From contig CAVZHO010000011.1 of NCBI GenBank assembly GCA_963775085.1, forward strand, positions 308,966 through 372,965: a DNA stretch of 64,000 nucleotides. Reading direction: 5' to 3'. The notes below the pieces were generated by a model that saw only the letters and a list, made by a program, of their open reading frames with translations, was not told the DNA's origin and did no database searches. Each line of letters begins with the position of its first letter. Positions within the stretch are counted from its first letter, which is position 1. The DNA is from JAAFIP01 sp963775085. Lineage in GTDB: Bacteria; Pseudomonadota; Gammaproteobacteria; Burkholderiales; Burkholderiaceae_C. The position numbers and the translations under genes were made by a program. Positions 33,068 to 40,162 of the stretch are shown in pieces.

Positions 33068-34446
33068 AAACTGCATTGCAAAAGCCAGTGTTTTGGTGGC
33101 TGGCCCAGGGATTGCGCCTGGGGGTCTGTGTATGCACGCTGACCGCGGTGCAGACGTATGCCCAAGGTGCTCAGTCACCCGCCTGCCCGCAACTGCAAGC
33201 GGCAGATCTCATGCAACTGACCCTGCCCATGGCGCTAGACAACGCCCTGTGCGCCAACCCCAGCATGCGCCAGGCCATGTTGGCCGTTGCCGAACGGCAA
33301 GCCGGGGTCGATCTAGCTAAAAGCGCCAACCGCCCGCGTGTGAACGCCGGTGGCTCTGTCAATGCCAACCGCTCGGCCGGGCCGGGCAGCAACAGCGACT
33401 CATCGGCGCAAACCATCGCCGCCTCCCTGGGTCTGAGCTGGATACTGTTTGACTTTGGCCTGCGCGATGCCACGCTGGCGCAAAACCGCGCCCAGCTCAG
33501 TGGTGCCATGGCTAACCTGAGCAATACGCAACTCAACGCCGTAGGCGAAACCCTGCGCCTGTATGTCGATGCCCTGACCGTGTGGCTGCGCCTGGACAGC
33601 CTGCGTCAGGCCGAGCTGGTGGCCGAGCAAAGCCTGCGCGCCGCCAGTGCCAAATACGAGGTCCAGGTAGGCTCCCTGGCCGAAAAGCTCCAGGCACAAA
33701 CGGCCTATGCGCAAAACACACTGGAGCGCGTGCGTGCCAATGGCCAGTGGGAGACCGCGCGGGCCGCTTTGGCGGTGCATATGGGCTTTGGCATCACCCA
33801 GCGCATGGGCATGCCCGGTTTAGACACCGCAGTGCCCTTTGTAGAAGCGGCTACCAATATTGACGACATGCTGACCTATGTGCGTGAGCAGCACCCCCGC
33901 CTGCGTGCCCTGCAGGCCGAGGTAGACGCGCAGCGCCTGCGTGGTGATGCCGTGGTAGCCGAAGGCCGTGGCTCGGTGAGTGTGAATGCCAACGCCCAGC
34001 TAGCCCGCGCTATGAACCGGAGTGGGGGTGGCTTTGACCGCAGTGTGGGCGCAGGCGTCGTGGCCAATATCCCCTTGTTTAACGGCGAAGAGCAAGATGC
34101 CCGGTTGGCACAAAACAACGCACAAACGGATACCAAAATATCCCAAATCGAAGGTGCCCGCAGAGAGCTGGAAACCGAATTGCTGCGCCAAGTGCTGACG
34201 GTGCAAACCGAGATCGAAACCCGATTGGCAGCACGTGCCTTGCTGCAGTCCGCAGAGCAAAACCACCAGGTAGCGCTGGGGCGTTACCGGGGCGGGGTGG
34301 GTACGATTGTGGATTTGCTCAGTGCCCAGGCAGCGTTGAGTGCGGCGCGGCTTGCGCTGGATCAGTCTTATTTGGCGCAAGCCAGTGCAAGGCTGCGGTT
34401 GGCTACGGTAGTGGGTAAATTGCCTGGTACTGTCGTCGCAAAATAA
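33064..34446 (+). CDS. TolC-family outer-membrane efflux channel
   Basis: This 460-residue TolC-type protein has a signal peptide (~1-33, ending TYAQG) and two OEP repeats (~55-240 and ~260-450), with long helices rich in Ala/Gln and a LGLSWILFDFGLRDATLAQNR-type segment (split around residue 125-145). It completes a dedicated HlyD-ABC-TolC tripartite exporter. Its ATG overlaps the ABC stop (ATGA), so the three are one translation-coupled operon. A strong bidirectional terminator follows. Confidence 0.93.
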   Translation: MKTALQKPVFWWLAQGLRLGVCVCTLTAVQTYAQGAQSPACPQLQAADLMQLTLPMALDNALCANPSMRQAMLAVAERQAGVDLAKSANRPRVNAGGSVNANRSAGPGSNSDSSAQTIAASLGLSWILFDFGLRDATLAQNRAQLSGAMANLSNTQLNAVGETLRLYVDALTVWLRLDSLRQAELVAEQSLRAASAKYEVQVGSLAEKLQAQTAYAQNTLERVRANGQWETARAALAVHMGFGITQRMGMPGLDTAVPFVEAATNIDDMLTYVREQHPRLRALQAEVDAQRLRGDAVVAEGRGSVSVNANAQLARAMNRSGGGFDRSVGAGVVANIPLFNGEEQDARLAQNNAQTDTKISQIEGARRELETELLRQVLTVQTEIETRLAARALLQSAEQNHQVALGRYRGGVGTIVDLLSAQAALSAARLALDQSYLAQASARLRLATVVGKLPGTVVAK

Positions 34447-34485
34447 ATGCCGCTAAGCATCCGTTTTAACCCAAAACTCCAAAGC

Positions 34486-34519
34486 AAAAGAGCCTCAAGT
34501 GATACTTGAGGCTCTTTAA
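34486..34519. terminator. Bidirectional Rho-independent terminator between exporter operon and peptide gene
   Basis: A perfect 14-bp stem AAAGAGCCTCAAGT / ACTTGAGGCTCTTT surrounds a GAT loop. A-tracts and T-tracts at both ends make it work for the plus-strand exporter operon and the minus-strand peptide gene. Confidence 0.9.
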
Positions 34520-34551
34520 TGAACTTTACCGGGAAGGTTAAAAGAGGCAGC

Positions 34552-34764
34552 TCAGTCCTCTGAAATCGTTGGCGTTGGGCAGGGGGCAGCATTGCTGCTA
34601 GAGCTACCACCGGTACCCGTAGTGCAGCAGTTGCTAGAGCTGGAACCACCCGTAGCCCCCGTAGTACAGGACTTTGAAGACGAAGCGCTACCACTTTTTG
34701 GCGCATGGTGTTTTTTACCAGCGCCAGAGACCAATTCCATTTCCTCTAAAGATAAAACTCGCAT
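34552..34764 (-). CDS. Candidate exported peptide precursor with double-glycine-type leader (bacteriocin/glycocin-like)
   Basis: This encodes 70 residues. Residues 1-16 (MRVLSLEEMELVSGAG) have the pattern of leaders cut by C39 peptidases: an acidic amphipathic helix with Leu/Met/Val spacing ending in a Gly-Ala/Ala-Gly motif. The ~54-residue core is basic at first (KKHHAPK), then Ser/Thr/Gly-rich, with four Cys and a tandem repeat of about 13 residues sharing TTG, TGGSSSSN (CTTGATGGSSSSN, CCTTGTGGSSSSN), and an acidic tail (ISED). A strong AGGAG lies 7 bp before the ATG, and a good sigma-70 promoter lies upstream. The neighbouring C39-ABC exporter and glycosyltransferase suggest export and Ser/Thr or Cys glycosylation. 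No immunity protein is recognised. Confidence 0.8.
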   Translation of the reverse strand: MRVLSLEEMELVSGAGKKHHAPKSGSASSSKSCTTGATGGSSSSNCCTTGTGGSSSSNAAPCPTPTISED

Positions 34765-34770
34765 AATGAA

Positions 34771-34849
34771 CTCCTAATAGGTTAAACAAAGACTACTAAT
34801 GCAGTAACTGCATGGAGATTATTAAACATCAAATCCAGTTATTTGTCAA
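34771..34849 (-). promoter_or_regulatory. Sigma-70 promoter and ribosome site of the peptide gene, with palindrome
   Basis: On the minus strand a perfect -35 TTGACA (34844-34849) and a -10 TTTAAT (34821-34826) are separated by exactly 17 bp. A 15-bp palindrome ATGCAGTAACTGCAT (34799-34813) lies where transcription should begin and could be an operator. AGGAG precedes the ATG by 7 bp. Confidence 0.75.
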
Positions 34850-34879
34850 TAAGTGTAAAATAATTATACTACTTACTAG

Positions 34880-35842
34880 TTAAAAACCCCTAATTTGAGC
34901 AATATCCCGGCTTTCGTGGTTTATTTTGACGGTGATTTGCCTTCGTACAGGATCCATAGCCCACTGGCTCGTCAGCAATGGCTCCAGATAGTCGCGTAAC
35001 AGGGGTGGACGGGCTTGGGTAAAGTACAAACTGTAGTTTTGGTTGATTTCACGCATGGCGCAATGTCCCACATCCTCCCCGTAACCACACACTTGGATAA
35101 CGCAAGGCGCATGGGTATAGCCTTGGGTTAGCAGTGCCAATGCACGGTGGTAACCATTATTAAGTACCAAGCGATCAGCATAACGCACTACATTGAGCAC
35201 ATTGGTGCTAAAACCCACCCCAATCACAATCGCCGCTTGTGCATAGCCCCTTGGGTGGTAACCGGTAATGGCCGATACGGGCACTAGTTGAGCGGGAAAG
35301 CTACGTAAATCATGGCTGTTGGAGTGAAAGATATACTCGCCGCTTGCCTCACGTCCTAGTACGCATTGCCCGTGCGCAGGTTCCAGTGGAAGGCATAGTT
35401 CAGCCAATTGGGTGGATGAAAGTTTTTTGGGGATGTGCTTTATAAGTGTGTTTAAGGTGGACACAGTAATGTCAAACTGCGAGCAAACGAGTTGCTGCAA
35501 GGGGACCATGCCAAAAGCAATGGGTACGGTCGAAAATGTTGCACTGAAACCTTTGAGGGCTGTCAAACGATCAATGTGCCCTTGCATGGCCTTGGGAATG
35601 GGAAGTACTTTGGGTTTTTGAGCGGCATCGGCTTGCGTTGTCTGAAGTAGCTTGTAATGGTTGGCTGCAGCCCGCCAAAGATCGGCCACATCGCACTCGT
35701 CACGTTCACGCCCGCCGATAGCGCGCTGTCGCACAAATTGCAAAAACTCACCTAATCGCGTGGCGCCCATCAGGTGAAGTTCTGCATCTGTGCTTGGTCT
35801 AGTTTGCTGCGTAGTCGGTTTGGATTTTGAAGCTAAAAGCAT
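34880..35842 (-). CDS. Unrecognised protein with ParB/sulfiredoxin-like HR motif, upstream of peptide gene
   Basis: I do not recognise this 320-residue family with confidence. It has no signal peptide or membrane segment. Residues ~205-250 read like a ParB/Srx-fold core: IVIGVG, then ADRLVLNNGYHRALALLTQGYTHAPCVIQV, with NNGYHRALAL (228-237) matching the G-x-H/R-R pattern of ParB N-domains, sulfiredoxin and the ParB-like serine kinases (SerK/SbnI). The N-terminal ~100 residues are helical and charged. It is transcribed toward the peptide gene (115 bp away) and divergent from the glycosyltransferase, so a role in maturation, regulation or self-protection is plausible. Base composition is AT-richer than the surroundings. 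Confidence 0.7.
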   Translation of the reverse strand: MLLASKSKPTTQQTRPSTDAELHLMGATRLGEFLQFVRQRAIGGRERDECDVADLWRAAANHYKLLQTTQADAAQKPKVLPIPKAMQGHIDRLTALKGFSATFSTVPIAFGMVPLQQLVCSQFDITVSTLNTLIKHIPKKLSSTQLAELCLPLEPAHGQCVLGREASGEYIFHSNSHDLRSFPAQLVPVSAITGYHPRGYAQAAIVIGVGFSTNVLNVVRYADRLVLNNGYHRALALLTQGYTHAPCVIQVCGYGEDVGHCAMREINQNYSLYFTQARPPLLRDYLEPLLTSQWAMDPVRRQITVKINHESRDIAQIRGF

Positions 35843-35894
35843 TTGGTATATTACATCCCAATATGGTTTGGAAATTTCTGGAAAGACCTGAAAA

Positions 35895-36911
35895 ATGTCG
35901 ATATTTCTCGCTATTCCCTCTTACTGTGATCCGGTGCTCAACTTTACGCTAACCAGTGCATATGAAAAAGCCAAATACCCAGATCAATTGCATTTTGCCG
36001 TGATCGACCAAAGTCCGATGGATGCCGTATATCCAGTTCCAGCAAAAATCCCAGCACAACAGGTAAGTTATATCAAAATCGAGGCATCGCAATCGCGGGG
36101 ATGTTGCTGGGCGCGCAACGTTGCCATGTCTTTGTACCGTGACGAAGATTATTTTTTCCAGCTCGACTCCCATATGATGTTTACGCAGGATTGGGACGAA
36201 ATTTTGATAGAGAAAATGAAATCGTGCCTTAGTTTTTCGAAGGCTGCTGTCATCAGTAGTTATCCTGCGTCGTTTCGCTTTATCGAGGGTGTGGCCACGC
36301 CTGTGAAAAGTATGCATTCCGTCAGAGCGGCCATTTTGAAAGCGGGCGCAGCATTTCAGGTTAAACAACCAGGGCTGCCATTCACGTCCAGAGAAATCAA
36401 AGGCATAGGCGCTGTTCAGGGTTATCACATTGCGGGTGGCTGCATGTTTGCGCCAAGAAGTTTTGTACGCACGGTGCCGAACGATCCCTACTTGTATTTT
36501 AATGAAGAAGAGCAAAACCTCTCCTTGCGGTTGTATACACATGGGTGGGACATCTACCACGTGGCTGGACTGCCGATTTACCATCTTTATAACGACAAAC
36601 ATGTGATTGCTGACGGTGATAATGGTGACCGGCGCCCACTGCACTGGGATCCGGCGGCTGACTCTGCTGAAAAACCAAAATGGATGGCACAGGTTCGGCG
36701 CGCCCAGCGGAGGATGGCTACCCTGGTGTGGGGCGATGCAAGCAAACTGGGCGTGTATGGGCTTGGAAAAAAACGCACATTACAGGATTACGCTGAGATG
36801 TGCGGAATTGATTACCCCAATCGAACTATTTCTCAAAAAGCATTTGATGGCCCCTGGGATTTGGCAGATAAGGTGAAGCCCCCTTCCTCTAAGCTTGAAA
36901 TGTCTGCGTAG
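35895..36911 (+). CDS. GT60-like polypeptide GlcNAc-type glycosyltransferase
   Basis: This 338-residue cytoplasmic enzyme (no signal peptide) matches the GlcNAc-transferase family typified by Skp1 alpha-GlcNAc transferase. It has IFLAIPSYCDPVLNFTLTSA at the N-terminus, RGCCWARNVAMSLYRDEDYF (69-87 region), a DSH metal-binding motif at 91-93 (QLDSHMMF), GGCMFAPRSF and the late FNEEEQNLSLRLYTHGWD. The eukaryotic homologues modify protein hydroxyproline; in bacteria the acceptor is usually unknown. The coding sequence is clearly AT-richer than the genes around it, a sign of transfer. It is divergent from the ParB-like gene and ends 3 bp from galE. The peptide at 34552-34764 is a plausible acceptor. 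Confidence 0.85.
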   Translation: MSIFLAIPSYCDPVLNFTLTSAYEKAKYPDQLHFAVIDQSPMDAVYPVPAKIPAQQVSYIKIEASQSRGCCWARNVAMSLYRDEDYFFQLDSHMMFTQDWDEILIEKMKSCLSFSKAAVISSYPASFRFIEGVATPVKSMHSVRAAILKAGAAFQVKQPGLPFTSREIKGIGAVQGYHIAGGCMFAPRSFVRTVPNDPYLYFNEEEQNLSLRLYTHGWDIYHVAGLPIYHLYNDKHVIADGDNGDRRPLHWDPAADSAEKPKWMAQVRRAQRRMATLVWGDASKLGVYGLGKKRTLQDYAEMCGIDYPNRTISQKAFDGPWDLADKVKPPSSKLEMSA

Positions 36912-36914
36912 TTA

Positions 36915-37964
36915 TCAGGCCAAACCGCTCGCCTTCAGATGTAACTGCCAGCGCCACGCGTCTTTGCACATATCCTCTAGCGTGTATGTGCTGTGCCATC
37001 CCAGCAGATATTTAGCCTGGCTGGTATCTGCGTAACATGTTGCGGTATCGCCCGGTCTGCGCGGGCCGATGCTGTGGGGCACTTTGACGGCATTGACTCC
37101 CTCAAATGTACGCACCAGCTCTTTAACGCTGGTGCCTTGCCCCGTGCCTAAGTTGGCAGTAAAGCTGCCCTCATGCATCTCCAGTCGTTTCAGCGCGGCG
37201 ATGTGTCCCAGTGCCAAATCTTGCACATGGATGTAGTCGCGCACGCCCGTGCCATCGGGCGTGGGATAGTCGCTCCCAAAAATGGTCAATCGTTTGCGCA
37301 ACCCAGCCGCAGTCTGCGTAATAAAAGGCATTAAATTGCTGGGTACATTGTGTGGCTGTTCACCTAACTCACCACTGGGGTGTGCTCCTACGGGATTGAA
37401 GTAGCGCAAGCTGCCAATACGCCAATCTGCGGTATTGACCGTGCTGTTATGGGGCGTTAAGGTGTTCAATATCTGCTCGCCCATCCATTTGGTCTGGCCA
37501 TAGATCGACACTGGTTGCAAAGCGGCAGTTTCTTTGACAGGGACGGATGCCGGGTTGCCGTACACCGAGGCCGAAGAGCTAAAGACTAATCTGGATATGT
37601 GTCTGGCTTGTAGTACTTGCAATAAGGCCAATAGTCCGCCAACATTATTTTGCCAATAGGCCAATGGCTGTTGCTCAGATTCTGCTACTGACTTAAAGGC
37701 TGCAAAATGAATGCAGGCCTCGACTGTGTGGTTACTCAGGAGTGACAGCATTCCCGCTTGGTCAGCCACTTCTAACTGGGCAAAAGAAAACCTGGCTGAA
37801 GAGCCAGGTTCGTGTTGATCAGCCAGTCGTTTGATTCTGTCGTTGACTTGTGCAGAACTGTTGGAGAAATTGTCTACGCCCAGTACGGCGTAACCATGGG
37901 CCAGCAATGCCAATGCCGTATGAGAGCCTGTGTATCCCGCCGAACCTGTGAGCAGAATGGCCAC
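36915..37964 (-). CDS. galE: UDP-glucose/UDP-GlcNAc 4-epimerase
   Basis: GalE interconverts UDP-glucose and UDP-galactose, and some also UDP-GlcNAc and UDP-GalNAc. The NAD-binding motif GSAGYTGSHT is at residues 7-16, the SSSASVYG segment at ~127-134 and the catalytic YxxxK (YGQTK, ~154-158) follow. Its 349 residues are typical. It is convergent with the glycosyltransferase, with 3 bp between stops, and downstream of a DUF11 secreted-protein gene on the same strand. It could supply the sugar nucleotide for the neighbouring glycosyltransferase, but it could equally serve general polysaccharide synthesis. Confidence 0.95.
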   Translation of the reverse strand: MAILLTGSAGYTGSHTALALLAHGYAVLGVDNFSNSSAQVNDRIKRLADQHEPGSSARFSFAQLEVADQAGMLSLLSNHTVEACIHFAAFKSVAESEQQPLAYWQNNVGGLLALLQVLQARHISRLVFSSSASVYGNPASVPVKETAALQPVSIYGQTKWMGEQILNTLTPHNSTVNTADWRIGSLRYFNPVGAHPSGELGEQPHNVPSNLMPFITQTAAGLRKRLTIFGSDYPTPDGTGVRDYIHVQDLALGHIAALKRLEMHEGSFTANLGTGQGTSVKELVRTFEGVNAVKVPHSIGPRRPGDTATCYADTSQAKYLLGWHSTYTLEDMCKDAWRWQLHLKASGLA

Positions 37965-37999
37965 AGTGTTCGGCAGCTAAAACGCAACCCTGGCCATCA

Positions 38000-39991
38000 T
38001 TATTGTCCGGTAGCCGTTACTCCACAAGTCACCACAAAGCTCAAGGTAGAGCCAGCGTCAAATGTGGGAATGCTGGCGCCACCAGCGCTTTGCAGTGCGG
38101 TCATCAAGGCGGCAGGGGTGCCAGCTGGACACACCGCAGTACCAGCGGTAACGGTGCAAGTGGCTGCCGTGCAATTGAGTCCAGTAGCTGCCGGATCTTT
38201 GATGATTGAATTGGGCGCATTGGCAGGGCCAAAGTTAGCCAAAGTGATGGTATAGCTGGTGGTGCTACCTGCAGCAACGGTTGTAGTGTTGTTGGTTTTA
38301 GTGACAGTCAGAAGAGTGGCTGGCCCCAAGTTGGTAAGCACGGCTGCCGTATTGTTGGCGGCGTTCGTATCACTCGTACCTGCTGTAGTGGCGATGGTCA
38401 GTGTGTTGGTAACCGTATTTGCTGAAGCTTGTGCACTCACACGCGTGGTGACTGTGACCAAACATTGCGCTCCAGCAGGGGCATTCGCAAAAGTACCTGA
38501 TATCTGAGTGGCTCCACCCACGACGGCCGTTGCGGTAGTACAGGTGCCACCACCAATTGCGCCGGCAGTAATGCTTAAAACAGGGGTGAGCGCCGCAGGC
38601 AGCGTGTCGGTAAATGTGGCTGAACCCGTACCACCCACATTAGAGTTGGCAATCGTCAACACATACTGCATGGTTTGCCCGCTGGCCAGGGAGACTGCGG
38701 TGGTAACCGGGGTGCCGCAGATACCAGAGCATTGCGCTTTGGTGGCTGAAAAATCAGTACCAACCCGGTACGTGGCAGTCGCAGCCACGGTGTTGGTGCC
38801 TGCAGATGTAGATAGCGCACCTGCTGGAATGGTATTGGTGTAGGCACTAACTGAGGCTGTAGCCGACACATTAAAGCTAATGGAGCAGCCAGGTGCCTGA
38901 GGTATACGCCCCCCTGCCGCGAATGTGATGGTGGAGCTGCCTACCGTTGCAGTTGGGGTGCCATTTGTGGAAGAGCATGTGCTTGTCAATCCGCTAGGAT
39001 TGGCAACAACCATACCTGATGGCAGTACATCATTCAAATTGGAAAAAAGATAAATGGGAACTGTATTTGAGTTATTTAAATTGATCACGACCGTGGTTGT
39101 GCCAGGCGATGCTGCAGTGTACGCGGGCCCCATGGTTTTTGTAATTGTGGGTCTGGCAGGGGGGGCGAAACAGTTACCCATATCTGCAACCAATTGAGTT
39201 CCATTCACGCCTTGAACTGCTGTCGCAGCTAAACCATTTAGCCTGTAAGTAGTTGTGTTGGCTGCTAATGAGTCGGCAATATAAATCAGCTGATCGAGCG
39301 GATTGACTGCTGCTGCGGCAATATTATTAGTGGTAATACCGGTAATAGTTTGAGGTCCGGTGGTCAGCAAAAAGGTGGCTGTACTGCCAGTTGCAGGCAA
39401 GGTGAGAGGCCATCGCGTAGGCGGGTTGGTGTTGCTGTACAAATAAGTCGTTCCGGAGGCATCGGTTGATATATCTCCGCTGCCTGCCGCCACCGCTATG
39501 GTGGTGGTGTTGGTATTGATGGTTCGCCAGGTTGTCAATAGTGCGCCTGTTGCTTTATTGACCTCTGCAATGGCCACTTGGGTGCCAGTGGTGGATGACA
39601 TAAATAACCGCCCATCGGCAGAAAAAGTCCCACCCAACAGGTTAGCAGGGTTAGCAGGTGCTGGTGTGGGAACTACGCCAATGGGCGTGTCTACGAGGGT
39701 GTTGAGGTTAAGGGAATGAAGGGTATTACTGCCGCGGTCAACGTAGTACAGCAATCCGGTAGCAGCATCACCTGCAAGTGCGTTAGCGTTGCCCGCTAAT
39801 GGGGCGACTGACACCCAGTTATTGGTGGTGGTGTTGTAGTAACGCAATGTTTTTGCGCCAGCCCCATTATCCACGGAACCCCACAAAGCAGTACAGGCCG
39901 ACTGCGCCCAAGCAGGAGCCGCGAGGGCCGTGGTTAGCCATATCAGTGCACTGGCTAAGAGCTTTACCCACGCGAAATTACGCATACCCAT
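38000..39991 (-). CDS. Secreted DUF11-repeat surface protein with N-terminal propeller-like region
   Basis: This 663-residue protein has a signal peptide (~1-30, ending APAWAQS), an N-terminal ~250-residue region resembling DUF6923/beta-propeller repeats (blocks such as GLLYYVDRGSNTLHSLN, IYIADSL), then tandem DUF11-type beta-sandwich repeats (~280-660) rich in Thr, Ala, Ser and Asn. The final residues (SFVVTCGVTATGQ) end a repeat without a visible sorting signal. Such proteins are usually surface or matrix components. The first Met or the Met at residue 3 could be the start. galE follows 35 bp downstream in the same direction. Confidence 0.85.
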   Translation of the reverse strand: MGMRNFAWVKLLASALIWLTTALAAPAWAQSACTALWGSVDNGAGAKTLRYYNTTTNNWVSVAPLAGNANALAGDAATGLLYYVDRGSNTLHSLNLNTLVDTPIGVVPTPAPANPANLLGGTFSADGRLFMSSTTGTQVAIAEVNKATGALLTTWRTINTNTTTIAVAAGSGDISTDASGTTYLYSNTNPPTRWPLTLPATGSTATFLLTTGPQTITGITTNNIAAAAVNPLDQLIYIADSLAANTTTYRLNGLAATAVQGVNGTQLVADMGNCFAPPARPTITKTMGPAYTAASPGTTTVVINLNNSNTVPIYLFSNLNDVLPSGMVVANPSGLTSTCSSTNGTPTATVGSSTITFAAGGRIPQAPGCSISFNVSATASVSAYTNTIPAGALSTSAGTNTVAATATYRVGTDFSATKAQCSGICGTPVTTAVSLASGQTMQYVLTIANSNVGGTGSATFTDTLPAALTPVLSITAGAIGGGTCTTATAVVGGATQISGTFANAPAGAQCLVTVTTRVSAQASANTVTNTLTIATTAGTSDTNAANNTAAVLTNLGPATLLTVTKTNNTTTVAAGSTTSYTITLANFGPANAPNSIIKDPAATGLNCTAATCTVTAGTAVCPAGTPAALMTALQSAGGASIPTFDAGSTLSFVVTCGVTATGQ

Positions 39992-40056
39992 GAAATTCTC
40001 CTACGACCGGAATATAGTTGGTTGTCAGTAACAATAAAGTATTGATTATACCGCTG

Positions 40057-40078
40057 CAAATTGCTTTGTTGCAATTTG
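40057..40078. other. Perfect 8-bp hairpin upstream of the DUF11 gene
   Basis: CAAATTGC TTTGTT GCAATTTG forms a perfect stem-loop in the 170-bp gap between the start of the DUF11 gene and the end of the lipase-like gene. No T-tract follows, so an operator or transcript-end structure are both possible. Confidence 0.45.
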
Positions 40079-40162
40079 TGCCGCCTCGGATGGTACGTGA
40101 AAACCATGGGGCAAACGCTATTTTGTTGCGTAAGTGCACTGATATGCGCGTTGCGCTGAGGT

